Shown here: piece after piece, positions 1 through 9,644 of the stretch | Layout of the letters: every line of letters starts with the position of its first letter | How positions within the stretch are numbered: the first letter of the stretch is position 1 | Origin: CAYQTO01 sp964420455 | GTDB taxonomy: Bacteria > Sumerlaeota > Sumerlaeia > SLMS01 | Direction: 5' to 3' | NCBI GenBank assembly: GCA_964420455.1 | Contig: CAYQTO010000080.1 | Coordinates: forward strand, 1 to 16,164 | DNA: 16,164 nt | Program-made: the position numbers and the translations under genes | The notes under the pieces: generated by a model | What the model saw: the letters and a program-made list of their open reading frames with translations, nothing else | What the model was told of the DNA's origin: nothing | Database searches by the model: none

Positions 1-21
1 ATCGGCGTAAATCGCGGTCAT
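1..21 (-). CDS. 5' end of an unidentified gene, cut by the window edge
   Basis: An ATG at 19-21 on the minus strand opens a frame reading MTAIYAD before the window ends. Its ATG overlaps the TGA stop of the preceding minus-strand gene in an ATGA arrangement. An AAGGA Shine-Dalgarno-like sequence lies about seven bases upstream, inside the end of the preceding gene. Both points suggest a translationally coupled second gene of the same operon. Seven codons are too few to name a product. Confidence 0.5.
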
Positions 22-548
22 GAGGATTCCTTGAGCGTTTTGTTGAGGTCGGCGACGAGTTTCCGCAGGGCACCGTTGGTCAGCAGGAACCCGGCACTGA
101 ACTCGTACATCTGGCCGTTAACAAGGGTGATTCGGATGCGGCGGAAAGGGAAACCCACGATTCGGGCGGATTCGATTTGCCGGGGTTCAGCGGCCAGCTT
201 GTCGGCCCCCTGGGAGAAGAAGACCAGTTGGTCCGCATCGGTCAGGCCTATGAATCCCAGGACAGGTGCCGCGAAGCCCATGGTGGCCGTGACAGGAACC
301 TGGATCTTGGGGAGGTCCACCGGCGAGTCGTCTTTCCCTCCCTGGTAGGACGTGCCCTGGGCGCGCCGCGCCTCGATGGCCTTCCTCGGCGCGAAGGTGA
401 CCTTCGCTCCGGAATCCGCCTCCGTGACCTTCTTGGGAAAGAGCCCTTCCCCCCGGAGAAGCGCGATTGCGTCCACCTCCGAGTCCGCGGAAAGCACTCC
501 CCGCCGGGGACGCCCTTCCTCGTCGATCGCCCCGAAATGGAACTTCAT
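18..548 (-). CDS. Hypothetical protein with a GspF/PilC N-terminal-like segment
   Basis: The product is about 176 aa. Its first ~40 residues (MKFHFGAIDEEG, then RRGVLSADSEVDAIALLRGEGLFP) resemble the small N-terminal segment that opens type II secretion/type IV pilus inner-membrane platform proteins (GspF/PilC), where an aromatic-rich strand, a K/R-G-x-hydrophobic-x-A turn and an A-x-x-x-L-R-x-x-G-L-x-P helix are typical. The transmembrane F domains of that family are absent. The middle (about 45-80) is charged and probably disordered, and the C-terminal ~90 residues (TATMGFAAPVLGFIG onward) look like a small alpha/beta domain I do not recognise. I chose the ATG at 546-548; a TTG one codon upstream (549-551) has better spacing from GGAGG and is possible. 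It is probably co-transcribed with the ATGA-overlapping gene after it. Function unknown. Confidence 0.7.
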   Translation of the reverse strand: MKFHFGAIDEEGRPRRGVLSADSEVDAIALLRGEGLFPKKVTEADSGAKVTFAPRKAIEARRAQGTSYQGGKDDSPVDLPKIQVPVTATMGFAAPVLGFIGLTDADQLVFFSQGADKLAAEPRQIESARIVGFPFRRIRITLVNGQMYEFSAGFLLTNGALRKLVADLNKTLKESS

Positions 549-626
549 CAAGGGTCACTTCCTCCGTCGGCTTGACGTCTTCAAAGGCGGTTGATCCGCG
601 CCGGGCCCCGAGCCACGCTCTCAACG
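549..626. promoter_or_regulatory. Divergent intergenic region with a short inverted repeat
   Basis: These 78 bases separate the leftward GspF-N-like gene from the rightward small gene, so promoters for both must lie here or inside the neighbours. An imperfect palindrome CTTGACGTCTTCAAAG sits at 571-586 (arms TTGA and TCAA), which could be an operator or part of a -35 box. I see no convincing -10 box at the right distance on either strand. Confidence 0.25.
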
Positions 627-962
627 ATGACGAACAAGGCACGTCCCGACCGCGTCGAGTTATTCGCGTTCTACTACCTCGGGTTCAACCCCGATGGCGA
701 GTACCGTTTCGCCAACGCCTACCACGTGGCCAGGTATTACAAGGTAAGTGCGGACGCCGTGCAGCGGTGGTTGGAAGAGTTGGAACTGGAGCCGGGACGA
801 TTTCTCACCCGGCAATACGACCTTGCGGAGGCGCAGGTGGACCTCCAGATGGACGCCCCCGGACTGACCACAGAGGGCATCCGCATGCGCGCCGCGGAGA
901 TCCTTGACGGGCTCGACAAATCGGAGGGAGGTCGCCGCCCCTGGGAGGATACCCCCTTTTGA
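627..962 (+). CDS. Small conserved hypothetical protein with an HTH-like segment
   Basis: The product is about 111 aa starting at ATG 627 (MTNKARPDRVELFAFYYLGF). Residues ~25-48 (AYHVARYYKVSADAVQRWL) read like a helix-turn-helix: a helix with small residues, a V-S turn, then a recognition-like helix ending in W-L. A second helical half follows (YDLAEAQVDLQMD to the C-terminus), and the tail is polar (GGRRPWEDTPF). The length and opening feel like a conserved verrucomicrobial protein, but I cannot name a family. No good Shine-Dalgarno precedes ATG 627; an in-frame TTG at 591, preceded by AAAGGCGG, is an alternative start. Its TGA stop overlaps the TTG start of the next gene (TTGA at 959-962), which points to coupled translation. 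Confidence 0.65.
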   Translation: MTNKARPDRVELFAFYYLGFNPDGEYRFANAYHVARYYKVSADAVQRWLEELELEPGRFLTRQYDLAEAQVDLQMDAPGLTTEGIRMRAAEILDGLDKSEGGRRPWEDTPF

Positions 963-2242
963 GCGTCTTAGCATTAGTCAGGAAGATGCTCCTTCCGGGC
1001 GTCGTCGCCACGGCCCTGATCACCACCGCCAGGGGCGGCCAAGAGGCGGGGGCGCTGCTCGCGAAGGAGCAACTGACGCTCGAGGAGTTCCTTGCCGTGG
1101 CCGACGAGCGAAATCCTCAGCTGGCGGCGGCGCGGGCCCGTGTCGAGGCAGCGGAGGGCCGGAGGCGGCAGGCAGCACTGTGGCCCAATCCGAGCCTCGA
1201 GGCAACCGTGGGCGACCTCGACTCCGCCGATTTCGATGACGAGTCCGGCAAGTGGTCCGTCCACATCGCCCAACCGGTGGTCATCGGGGGGCGTTTGGAG
1301 GCTGCAAGTAACGCCGCGGCGGCGGAAGTGGCCGCGGCACGAGAGGACCTGAGGGCGACGCGACGCCAGATCTTTCGCCGCGTCCGCGACCTTCATTGCC
1401 GGGTCCAGTACCTCCGCAGGCTGCGGACCGAGGCGGGGCGGATGCTGGCTCTTGCGGAGGAAGTTGTTGAGCTTGCGGGCACGGAAGGGGAACGGGCACG
1501 GGCGGAAGTGGCGATGCTGGAACTCGAGCTCGAAGTCACCGGGGCGGTCGCCGGACAGGTGTTCGCCCTCCAGGAGCTGGAGGAAGTGCTTGGCGGTGCG
1601 GACCTGACACCCGACCAGGTGGCCGGCACCCTCGGCGACGAGTTGCTCAGGAAGACCTATGGCTATGACCGCGAGGAGATGCTTGGGCGCCATCCCGAGC
1701 GGTCCGCCGCCCTCTGGCGGGTGGAGGCGGGGAAACGCGACCGTCGCACGGCGCAGCGCGACGTCATCCCAGACGTGACCGTCCGCATCGGAGGGGGTTA
1801 CAATGAGCGACTGGACGAGACCTTCGCGTCCGCAGGGCTATCGGTGCCGTTGCCGCTCTGGAATCGCGAGCAGGGGCGCATCGCCGCCGCCGAAGCGGAG
1901 ATCAGCCGGCGCGAGGCGGAAGTCATCGGCGTCGAAGCGGGCCTCCGCCGCGAGTGGCTCGAGACCTACCAGCGCCTCAACGAGGTCGATACCTTTGTGT
2001 CCGAGTATCGAATCCGGGTGGTGCCGACGGCGAGGCGGGCCTTCGAGGAGACCCGCGCCCGCCATCGCGAGGGCGCCGAGGACTTTACCGCGTTGCTCGA
2101 CACCCTCCGCGTCTACACGGAGGCGGTCTTCTCCGAGGTGTACTGGCTGAACGAACTGCTGGGAACGCACCACCGCCTGCGGGCCCTCGTGGGGGAGGAG
2201 AACGAGGGAAGATGGGGAAGTTTCGCTTTTTATTCTCCTTGA
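959..2242 (+). CDS. TolC/CusC-family outer membrane efflux protein
   Basis: The product (427 aa) matches the outer-membrane efflux (OEP) fold that forms the trimeric exit duct of tripartite pumps. A signal peptide is visible (LVRK, then the hydrophobic stretch MLLPGVVATALITTA). The family's opening motif follows: LTLEEFLAVADERNPQLAAARARVEAAEGRRRQA is split here as LTLEEFLAVADERNPQL plus a long helix, then WPNPSLEATVGD. A second, similar half begins near HPERSAALWRVEAG, with a beta segment ending ASAGLSVPLPLWNREQGRIAAAE, typical of CzcC/CusC-type members. Long Ala/Glu/Arg-rich helices form the coiled coil. The TTG start at 959 overlaps the upstream stop and has GGAGG ten bases before it; an ATG at 986 has its purine-rich stretch too close. 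No RND pump or membrane-fusion gene lies in the window, so the substrate is unknown; metal efflux is only a family guess. Confidence 0.88.
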   Translation: MSVLALVRKMLLPGVVATALITTARGGQEAGALLAKEQLTLEEFLAVADERNPQLAAARARVEAAEGRRRQAALWPNPSLEATVGDLDSADFDDESGKWSVHIAQPVVIGGRLEAASNAAAAEVAAAREDLRATRRQIFRRVRDLHCRVQYLRRLRTEAGRMLALAEEVVELAGTEGERARAEVAMLELELEVTGAVAGQVFALQELEEVLGGADLTPDQVAGTLGDELLRKTYGYDREEMLGRHPERSAALWRVEAGKRDRRTAQRDVIPDVTVRIGGGYNERLDETFASAGLSVPLPLWNREQGRIAAAEAEISRREAEVIGVEAGLRREWLETYQRLNEVDTFVSEYRIRVVPTARRAFEETRARHREGAEDFTALLDTLRVYTEAVFSEVYWLNELLGTHHRLRALVGEENEGRWGSFAFYSP

Positions 2243-2267
2243 CCCTTTGGCCGTCGCACCGCATCTT
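2239..2267 (+). promoter_or_regulatory. Possible recA promoter
   Basis: TTGACC at 2239-2244 (five of six matches to the -35 consensus) is followed after 17 bases by CATCTT at 2262-2267, a weak -10. It overlaps the stop of the efflux gene and lies 36 bases before the recA ATG. I saw no LexA-type box (TGTTC-N4-GAACA) in the gap before recA. Confidence is low because the -10 is poor. Confidence 0.3.
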
Positions 2268-2303
2268 GCCCTCAACACTGTCACCTACCGGAGCCTCGCT
2301 TTC

Positions 2304-3393
2304 ATGGCCGCAAAGCCCTCCACCAACACCGAACGCACCGCCCTGCCCGCCACCGCCGAGGCCCGCGGGAAGGCCCTTGATCTCGCCCTGACACAGATCC
2401 GCCGCAACCATGGGGAGGGCGTGATCATGAAGTACGGCGAGGCGCAGGTGGCGCCGATGGCTGTCACCTCGACCGGATCGATCTCTCTCGATCGGGCCCT
2501 TGGCATCTGGGGCATCCCGCGCGGCCGCATCGTGGAAATCTACGGGCCGGAATCCAGCGGCAAGACGACCCTCGCGCTGCAGGTGGTGGCGAATGCCCAA
2601 GCCTCCGGTGGCATCGCCGCCTTCATCGACGCGGAACATGCCCTCGACCCGAAGTACACCCGCGCGCTCGGGGTGAACCTGGACGAATTGCTCATCAGCC
2701 AGCCGGACTTTGGCGAGCAGGCGCTCGACATTGCGGAAACCCTCGTGCGCTCCAACAGTGTCGACGTGATCGTGGTCGACTCGGTGGCGGCGCTGGTGCC
2801 CCGGGCCGAAATCGAAGGCGAGATCGGCGACAGCCACGTGGGGCTTCAGGCCCGCCTCATGAGCCAGGCGCTCCGCAAGCTGACCGGCGCCATCAGCCAT
2901 TCCAAGACCACGGTGATCTTCATCANNNNNNNNNNTCCGCGAGAAGATCGGGGTGATGTTCGGCAGCCCGGAGACGACGACCGGCGGCCGCGCGCTCAAG
3001 TTCTATTCCTCGATCCGGATCGACGTCCGCCGCATCGGCAGCATCAAGGACGCCGGAACGGATGTCGGCAACCGGGTGCGCGCCCGCGTGGTGAAGAACA
3101 AGTGTGCCGCCCCGTTTCGCGATGCGGAGTTCGACATCATGTTCGGCGAGGGGATCAGCCGCGAGGGCGACCTCATCGACCTGGGCGTGACGATGCGGGT
3201 GATCGAAAAGAGCGGGTCCTGGTTCAGCTACAAGGGCGAGCGACTCGGCCAGGGGCGCGAACGGGTCCGCGAACTGCTCAAGGAAAACCGGGATTTGCTC
3301 GCGGAGATCGAGGTCGAGGTGAAGAAGGCGTGTGGCCACGAGGACGATGGCGCCCCAATCCCGCCGGCGGAAAAAAACGGCGCCACCGAGTGA
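2304..3393 (+). CDS. recA: RecA recombinase, interrupted by an assembly gap
   Basis: RecA forms the ATP-dependent filament on single-stranded DNA for homologous recombination and stimulates LexA-type self-cleavage. Visible landmarks from ATG 2304 are the N-terminal helix (ALDLALTQIRRNHGEG), the Walker A motif GPESSGKTT (residues 81-89), AFIDAEHALDP, DVIVVDSVAALVPRAEIEGEIGD (Walker B and L1 region), and, after the gap, KIGVMFGSPETTTGG (L2), IRRIG, VVKNK and the YKGE-x-GQG motif. A run of ten N at 2926-2935 shifts the frame. The sequence either side fits the invariant IFINQIREKIG only if the true gap is 6 bases, giving about 361 aa, normal for RecA. A GGAG lies ten bases before the ATG. An upstream in-frame ATG at 2247 is unlikely because it adds unconserved residues. 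The frameshift is an assembly artefact, not a mutation. Confidence 0.97.
2926..2935. other. Assembly gap (10 N) inside recA
   Basis: Ten unknown bases fall between IFI and IREKIGVMFG in recA. Ten is not a multiple that restores the frame; conserved RecA sequence predicts 6 missing bases completing Asn-Gln-Ile. The N run is therefore a placeholder and not a measured length. Confidence 0.95.
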
Positions 3394-3409
3394 AACGGAT
3401 GGATTTCTG

Positions 3410-4558
3410 ATGCGCCTCCTGGTGGATGAGAATATTCCCTTCGGAAACGAGGCGTTTTCGGAATTCGGCGAGGTCCGCCTGAAAGCGGGGCGAGACATGG
3501 GCGCAGACGACTTCCGCGAGGTCGACGCGCTGGTGGTGCGGTCGGTCACTCGGGTGGACCACGCGCTGCTCGAGCACTCGCCTGTGCGCTTCGTCGGAAC
3601 GGCCACCATTGGCACGGACCATATCGACGAGGAATGGCTCGCACGCAACGGGATCGGATTCGCCAGCGCGGCGGGATCCAACGCCCGCTCGGTGGTCGAA
3701 TGGGTGCTGGCGGCGCTGGTGGAGTACTGCCTCTCCCAGCGGATCGATTGGCGCGGGCGGACCCTGGGCATTGTTGGCCATGGCAACATCGGCTCGCGCC
3801 TCGCCTTGGTGGCCCGGGCGCTCGGCATGCAGGTCCTCGTCAATGATCCGCCCCTTTCCGAGGCGGGACGACTCGGGGGCACCGTGGGCCTGTACCAACT
3901 CCTCGCCGAGAGCGACTTCGTCAGCCTTCATGTGCCCCTCACACGGGAGGGGCCCCATCCCACCTTTCACCTGATCGGCTCGCTCGAGCTGGACCTCATG
4001 AAGCCGCAGGCGCTGCTGCTCAATGCCTCGCGGGGACCGGTGCTCGACAACTCGGCCGCTCTTCGCTTTGCCCTCGCCGAGGCAACCGTCTTCGCCCTCG
4101 ACGTCTACGAGAACGAGCCCACGCCCATCCCCTCCCTGGTGCAGTATGCCCTCGTCGCCACGCCCCATGTGGCCGGCTATTCCTTCGAGGGAAAGGTGAA
4201 CGGTACCGTGCAGATTGCGGAGGCGTTGGCCCACATGGTTGGGCGCGAGCGGACGTGGACACCGGTGCTGGCCCCCCCGTGCGATGCCCGGGTGGTGATC
4301 GGCCCCGGCCGCCCCATGAACCGCCTCCATCAGGCGATCGCCCATGCCTACCCGATCCGCCGCGACACCGATGCCCTCCGCGAAGGGATTTCCATCGAGG
4401 AAGAGGCCGCCTGGGGCGCGCACTTCGACAAGTTGCGAAAGAATTACCCGCGGCGGCGGGAGTTCGGCAATTACACCGTGGTGATGGAGGACGAGGACGC
4501 GGAGGTGGCGGCGGCGCTCCGGTCCCTCGGCTTTCAGGTGGAGGCCACCTCGCGGTAA
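3410..4558 (+). CDS. pdxB: Erythronate-4-phosphate dehydrogenase (PLP biosynthesis)
   Basis: PdxB oxidises 4-phosphoerythronate to 2-oxo-3-hydroxy-4-phosphobutanoate, the second step of the DXP-dependent pyridoxal phosphate pathway in the cytosol. The 382-aa product follows E. coli PdxB closely: opening MRLLVDENIPF, FVGTATIGTDHIDEEWL, the NAD-binding GHGNIG (residues 123-128), NASRGPVLDN with catalytic Arg208, DVYENEP with Glu236, and TPHVAGYSFEGK with His253. The C-terminal PdxB dimerisation region carries the signature FDKLRKNYPRRRE, which separates it from other D-2-hydroxyacid dehydrogenases. The ATG at 3410 lies 16 bases after the recA stop, so the two are probably co-transcribed. Starts farther upstream, in recA's other frame, were discarded. 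The gene end overlaps the convergent glycosyltransferase by 25 bases. Confidence 0.95.
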   Translation: MRLLVDENIPFGNEAFSEFGEVRLKAGRDMGADDFREVDALVVRSVTRVDHALLEHSPVRFVGTATIGTDHIDEEWLARNGIGFASAAGSNARSVVEWVLAALVEYCLSQRIDWRGRTLGIVGHGNIGSRLALVARALGMQVLVNDPPLSEAGRLGGTVGLYQLLAESDFVSLHVPLTREGPHPTFHLIGSLELDLMKPQALLLNASRGPVLDNSAALRFALAEATVFALDVYENEPTPIPSLVQYALVATPHVAGYSFEGKVNGTVQIAEALAHMVGRERTWTPVLAPPCDARVVIGPGRPMNRLHQAIAHAYPIRRDTDALREGISIEEEAAWGAHFDKLRKNYPRRREFGNYTVVMEDEDAEVAAALRSLGFQVEATSR

Positions 4559-5628
4559 AGGTCGGCCACGGCGCGCGCCGTCCGGTCCCATGTATATCCG
4601 GCGGCGTAAGAGGCCGCCCGCTCGCGCCAGGCCTCCAGCGGATTCTCCCTCAGCAGCCGGTCCGCCGCCGCGCGGAAGTCCTCCACATCATCGTGGTCAA
4701 GAAAAGTCGGGAATTCGCCGCCGATCTCCGCCAGGGAGCTGTGCCGGCCACAGACCACCGGCGTGCCGCAGGCGAGGGCCTCGAGCAGGGGGAAGCCAAA
4801 GCCCTCCTCGAGGGTGGTGAGGACAACGGCGTCGGCCGCGCTGTAGAGGCAGGCCAGCTCGTCGTCCGTCAGGCGGGGGAGGAAGTGAGGATGATGGCGC
4901 GCGTGGGAGGGGGCGCCGACGGCCCAAACGGGCATGCCGCTCTGGATCAGCTTGTACACATGGCCGATGCGCTTGCGAGGGACATCGGCGGTGACGGCGA
5001 GGAGGAAGGGGATGGGGATGCCATGGCGTTCGAGGAGGGGGCGGTACTCCGCGCGGGGGCGGCGGGTGAACATGCGCGCATCGATACCGGAATGAATGGG
5101 CACGATGCGATCCCGGGGAACGGCGTAGACGTTGGCGACATCGTTGGCGACGTGGGATGATGGGGTGATGATGCGTGCGGCGCGGGGGAGGCTTCGGGGA
5201 AAGGTCTGCTTGAACCAGCCGCCGCCCAGCCGCGCGCCATCGTCGCCATGGCGAAGGAACCCAAGGTCGTGGACCGTAACGACGAGGGGTTCGCTGCAGG
5301 CGGGGACATAGCTGGCGGGTGCATGGACGACCCGGCATTTCTGCCCCGTGAGGGTTGCCCAGGTGGGGGTGCCGGCGCGGCGCCATCCCTCGAGGAGGGC
5401 GGGCCCGGGGAGGCGTGTATGAATCACCCGGACGCGGGGATCGCGGAGGAAGGCGTGCCCGGGGCCCGGGGAATGTCTATACGAGTTGAGAAGGACGGCG
5501 AAGGCGAGGTCGGGCGCGTTGAGGGCAAGGAGCGCGCGGAGGAGTTCGAGGGTGTAGCGGGCGATGCCCCCGCCGCCGGGCGCCAAGGTGACGGAGGCGT
5601 CATACCCGACGAGGAGTCGCGGCGCCAT
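4534..5628 (-). CDS. GT4-family glycosyltransferase (first of three)
   Basis: The 364-aa product is a GT-B fold retaining glycosyltransferase of family 4. N-terminal domain: LLVGYDASVTL, then the glycine-rich GGGGIARYTLELLRAL acceptor-side loop. Middle: VVTVHDLGFL, IITPSSHVANDV and IPIHSGID-type segment (IVPIHSGIDARMF). C-terminal donor domain: TADVPRKR near residues 213-220 and the E-x7-E motif EEGFGFPLLEALACGTPVVC with Glu275 and Glu283. The donor sugar and acceptor cannot be read from sequence; surface polysaccharide synthesis is the usual role. The ATG at 5626-5628 gives a typical start; it lies inside the end of the upstream M16 gene (29-base overlap), so both are likely one transcript. 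The gene carries the iterated motif as TAT-AGA-CAT (Tyr50-Arg-His). Confidence 0.9.
   Translation of the reverse strand: MAPRLLVGYDASVTLAPGGGGIARYTLELLRALLALNAPDLAFAVLLNSYRHSPGPGHAFLRDPRVRVIHTRLPGPALLEGWRRAGTPTWATLTGQKCRVVHAPASYVPACSEPLVVTVHDLGFLRHGDDGARLGGGWFKQTFPRSLPRAARIITPSSHVANDVANVYAVPRDRIVPIHSGIDARMFTRRPRAEYRPLLERHGIPIPFLLAVTADVPRKRIGHVYKLIQSGMPVWAVGAPSHARHHPHFLPRLTDDELACLYSAADAVVLTTLEEGFGFPLLEALACGTPVVCGRHSSLAEIGGEFPTFLDHDDVEDFRAAADRLLRENPLEAWRERAASYAAGYTWDRTARAVADLYREVAST
5474..5483 (+). repeat. Iterated motif copy TGTCTATACG
   Basis: This is an exact GTCTATAC core at 5475-5482. It lies inside the glycosyltransferase on the minus strand, where it is read as TAT-AGA-CAT (Tyr-Arg-His), using the rare Arg codon AGA. 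It is one of six copies in the window. Confidence 0.75.
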
Positions 5629-6900
5629 GGGCGGCCCCCCGGAGGAAGTCGAGAGACCCGGCGCGGTCGAGGGGGCCGACGAGCGCCACCGCCGGTTGGC
5701 CAAACTCCACGACTTCGTGGGCGACCTCCTGCACGGCCCCGGCGGTTACCCCCTCCAGCCGCTCAAGCACCTCCTCCGGCGAGAGGTGCCCCGAGCCGTA
5801 AATTTCGCGCTCCGCATTGCTGGCCTCGCGGAACGGGATCGAATCAAGGGCGAGGAGAAAGGAGCGAGCCAGCTGGCGTTTGGCGGTGGCCAGTTCCTCG
5901 GCGGTCGGCCCCTCGCCGGCGAGGGTGGCGATCTCGCCCAGCGACACCTCGATCACTTCCGCGATGGTCTCGGGGCGCGTGCTGCCGGAGACCGTGAGGT
6001 AGCCGCCGTTCGCCAGCAGCGAAATCCCGCTGCCGATGGAGTAGGCCATCCCGCGCTTTTCACGGACCTCGTTAAAGAGGCGGGATCCCATGCCGCCGCC
6101 AAGGATCGCATCGTACACCACCCAGGCGTAGCGGCGGGGAACATCGCGGGTGGGGCCGGTGACGCCAAAGCAGAAGTTGATCTGCTCGAGGTCGCGATCG
6201 ATGAGGACGGTTTCCGCCTTTCCCCGGATCGGGTTGGGGGGGTCCGGGGGCGGGGTGGACCCATCGAGATGGCCGAGGGAGTGGCGGGCGAGGGCGGTGA
6301 CCTCGGACGGGTCGATGTCTNNNNNNNNNNCGAGAGGACCAGCCGGGCGGGATGGAGCGCCCCCTGCCAATAAGCCAGCAGCTGGTCCCGTGTATACGCG
6401 GAGACGAGTTCGGGGGTGCCGATGACCGGGCGGCCTGCCGGGTGGGGCAGCAGGAGCGCCTGTGTATACGCCTCGTAGCACTGGTCCTCGGGCACGTCCT
6501 CGTATTCGGCGATTTCCTCGAGGATGACGGCGCGCTCGCGGTCAACCTCGGCGGGGGGAAACTCGGACCGCAGGAACATGGCGGCCAGGAGGGCGAGGGC
6601 TTCGGGGAGGTCCGCACGGACAACCTGTGTATACAGCTTCACCCAGTCGGTGCTGGTGGAGGCGTTGAACTGGCCGCCGAGGAGGTTCATCTCGCGGGCG
6701 AGTTCGCGCCAGCCCCGGCCGGGCACGCCCTTGAAGAGGAGGTGCTCGGCGAAGTGGGTCATGCCCCCCTCGGCGGGTGCCTCGTGGCGGCTGCCGTGGA
6801 CCAGCCAAAGGCTGGCAGAGACGGATCGCGCCCCAGGGATTGGCTGGACAAGGAGCCGGACGCCGTTGTCGAGGGAGGTACGGTGGAGGTTCTCGGACAT
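5600..6900 (-). CDS. M16-family zinc metalloprotease, interrupted by an assembly gap
   Basis: The product is an insulinase/processing-peptidase-type (M16B) protease. It opens SLDNGVRLLVQPIPGARSVSASLWL and carries the inverted zinc motif HFAEH (His49, Glu52, His53) with the expected third ligand Glu129 76 residues later in ILEEIAEYED. The C-terminal half has GGGMGSRLFNEVREKRGMAYSIGSG, the conserved R/Y-containing segment of active members. A ten-N gap at 6321-6330 breaks the frame between LHPARLVLS and DIDPSEV; family sequence predicts GDIDP after two further residues, meaning an 8-base gap and a total of about 432 aa, normal for single-unit M16B proteins. No signal peptide is visible, so it is probably cytoplasmic. 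ATG 6900 starts a conserved N-terminus but lacks a Shine-Dalgarno. The gene ends inside the next glycosyltransferase gene. It carries three in-frame GTGTATAC motifs. Confidence 0.92.
6321..6330. other. Assembly gap (10 N) inside the M16 protease gene
   Basis: The reading frame is open on both sides but in different phases. Restoring it needs a gap of 8 (or 11, 14) bases; 8 gives the usual two residues plus Gly before DIDP. The N run is a placeholder length. Confidence 0.93.
6390..6397 (+). repeat. Variant iterated motif GTGTATAC (copy 1)
   Basis: Inside the M16 gene, read on the minus strand as TAT-ACA (Tyr-Thr in SAYTRD). Tyr codons in this gene outside these three sites are mostly TAC. Confidence 0.6.
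6462..6469 (+). repeat. Variant iterated motif GTGTATAC (copy 2)
   Basis: Inside the M16 gene, read on the minus strand as TAT-ACA (Tyr-Thr in EAYTQA). The flank extends the match: minus-strand GGCGTATACAC compares with GGCGTATAGACAC elsewhere, differing by two extra bases. Confidence 0.6.
6627..6634 (+). repeat. Variant iterated motif GTGTATAC (copy 3)
   Basis: Inside the M16 gene, read on the minus strand as TAT-ACA (Tyr-Thr in KLYTQV). It is the third copy within 245 bases. Confidence 0.6.
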
Positions 6901-6945
6901 GAGGGGAAGGTTGCGGGAGGATGGCGGGAGGGGTGCAAGCAAAGG

Positions 6946-6973
6946 ACGGGGCTCCCCAGGAGGGGAGCCCCGT
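6946..6973 (-). terminator. Intrinsic terminator after clpC
   Basis: A perfect 12-bp stem (ACGGGGCTCCCC / GGGGAGCCCCGT) with a four-base loop AGGA lies 23 bases past the clpC stop. In the leftward direction it is followed by CCTTTGCTTG, a short T-rich stretch, so it fits termination of the mcsA-mcsB-clpC transcript. The rightward side has no T run. Confidence 0.85.
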
Positions 6974-6996
6974 TGTGGATTCGGCTTGGCGAAAGG

Positions 6997-9513
<2,517 letters not shown>

Positions 9514-9517
9514 GGGA

Positions 9518-9525
9518 TCCTCCTT
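9518..9525 (-). promoter_or_regulatory. Strong ribosome binding site of clpC
   Basis: AAGGAGGA on the minus strand, four bases of spacer (TCCC) from the ATG at 9513. It decides the clpC start against the longer frame that begins farther upstream. Confidence 0.85.
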
Positions 9526-9574
9526 CGGTGTGAGAGGCCGCAAGACGGGACCGGGGGGCATGGGTCCAGAGTCT

Positions 9575-9604
9575 ATGATGCGACCGGAATTACCGTCTTG
9601 TCAA
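9575..9604 (-). promoter_or_regulatory. Sigma70-like promoter directly before clpC
   Basis: In the 131-base gap between mcsB and clpC the minus strand has a perfect -35 TTGACA (9604-9599) and, after 18 bases, CATCAT (9580-9575, four of six matches to TATAAT). The predicted leader is about 55 bases. This would let clpC be transcribed independently of mcsA-mcsB. Confidence 0.6.
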
Positions 9605-9644
9605 GTTTCCTGCCATCTGCGTTCCAGTCCGGCGTTTCGCGGGT

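Noticed and set aside
2304..3393. recA as a pseudogene
   Set aside because: The only break is at the N run; all motifs on both sides are intact and in one frame if the gap is 6 bases.
3278..4591. A 437-codon open frame on the minus strand across pdxB
   Set aside because: Shadow of pdxB, which has full family signatures on the plus strand.
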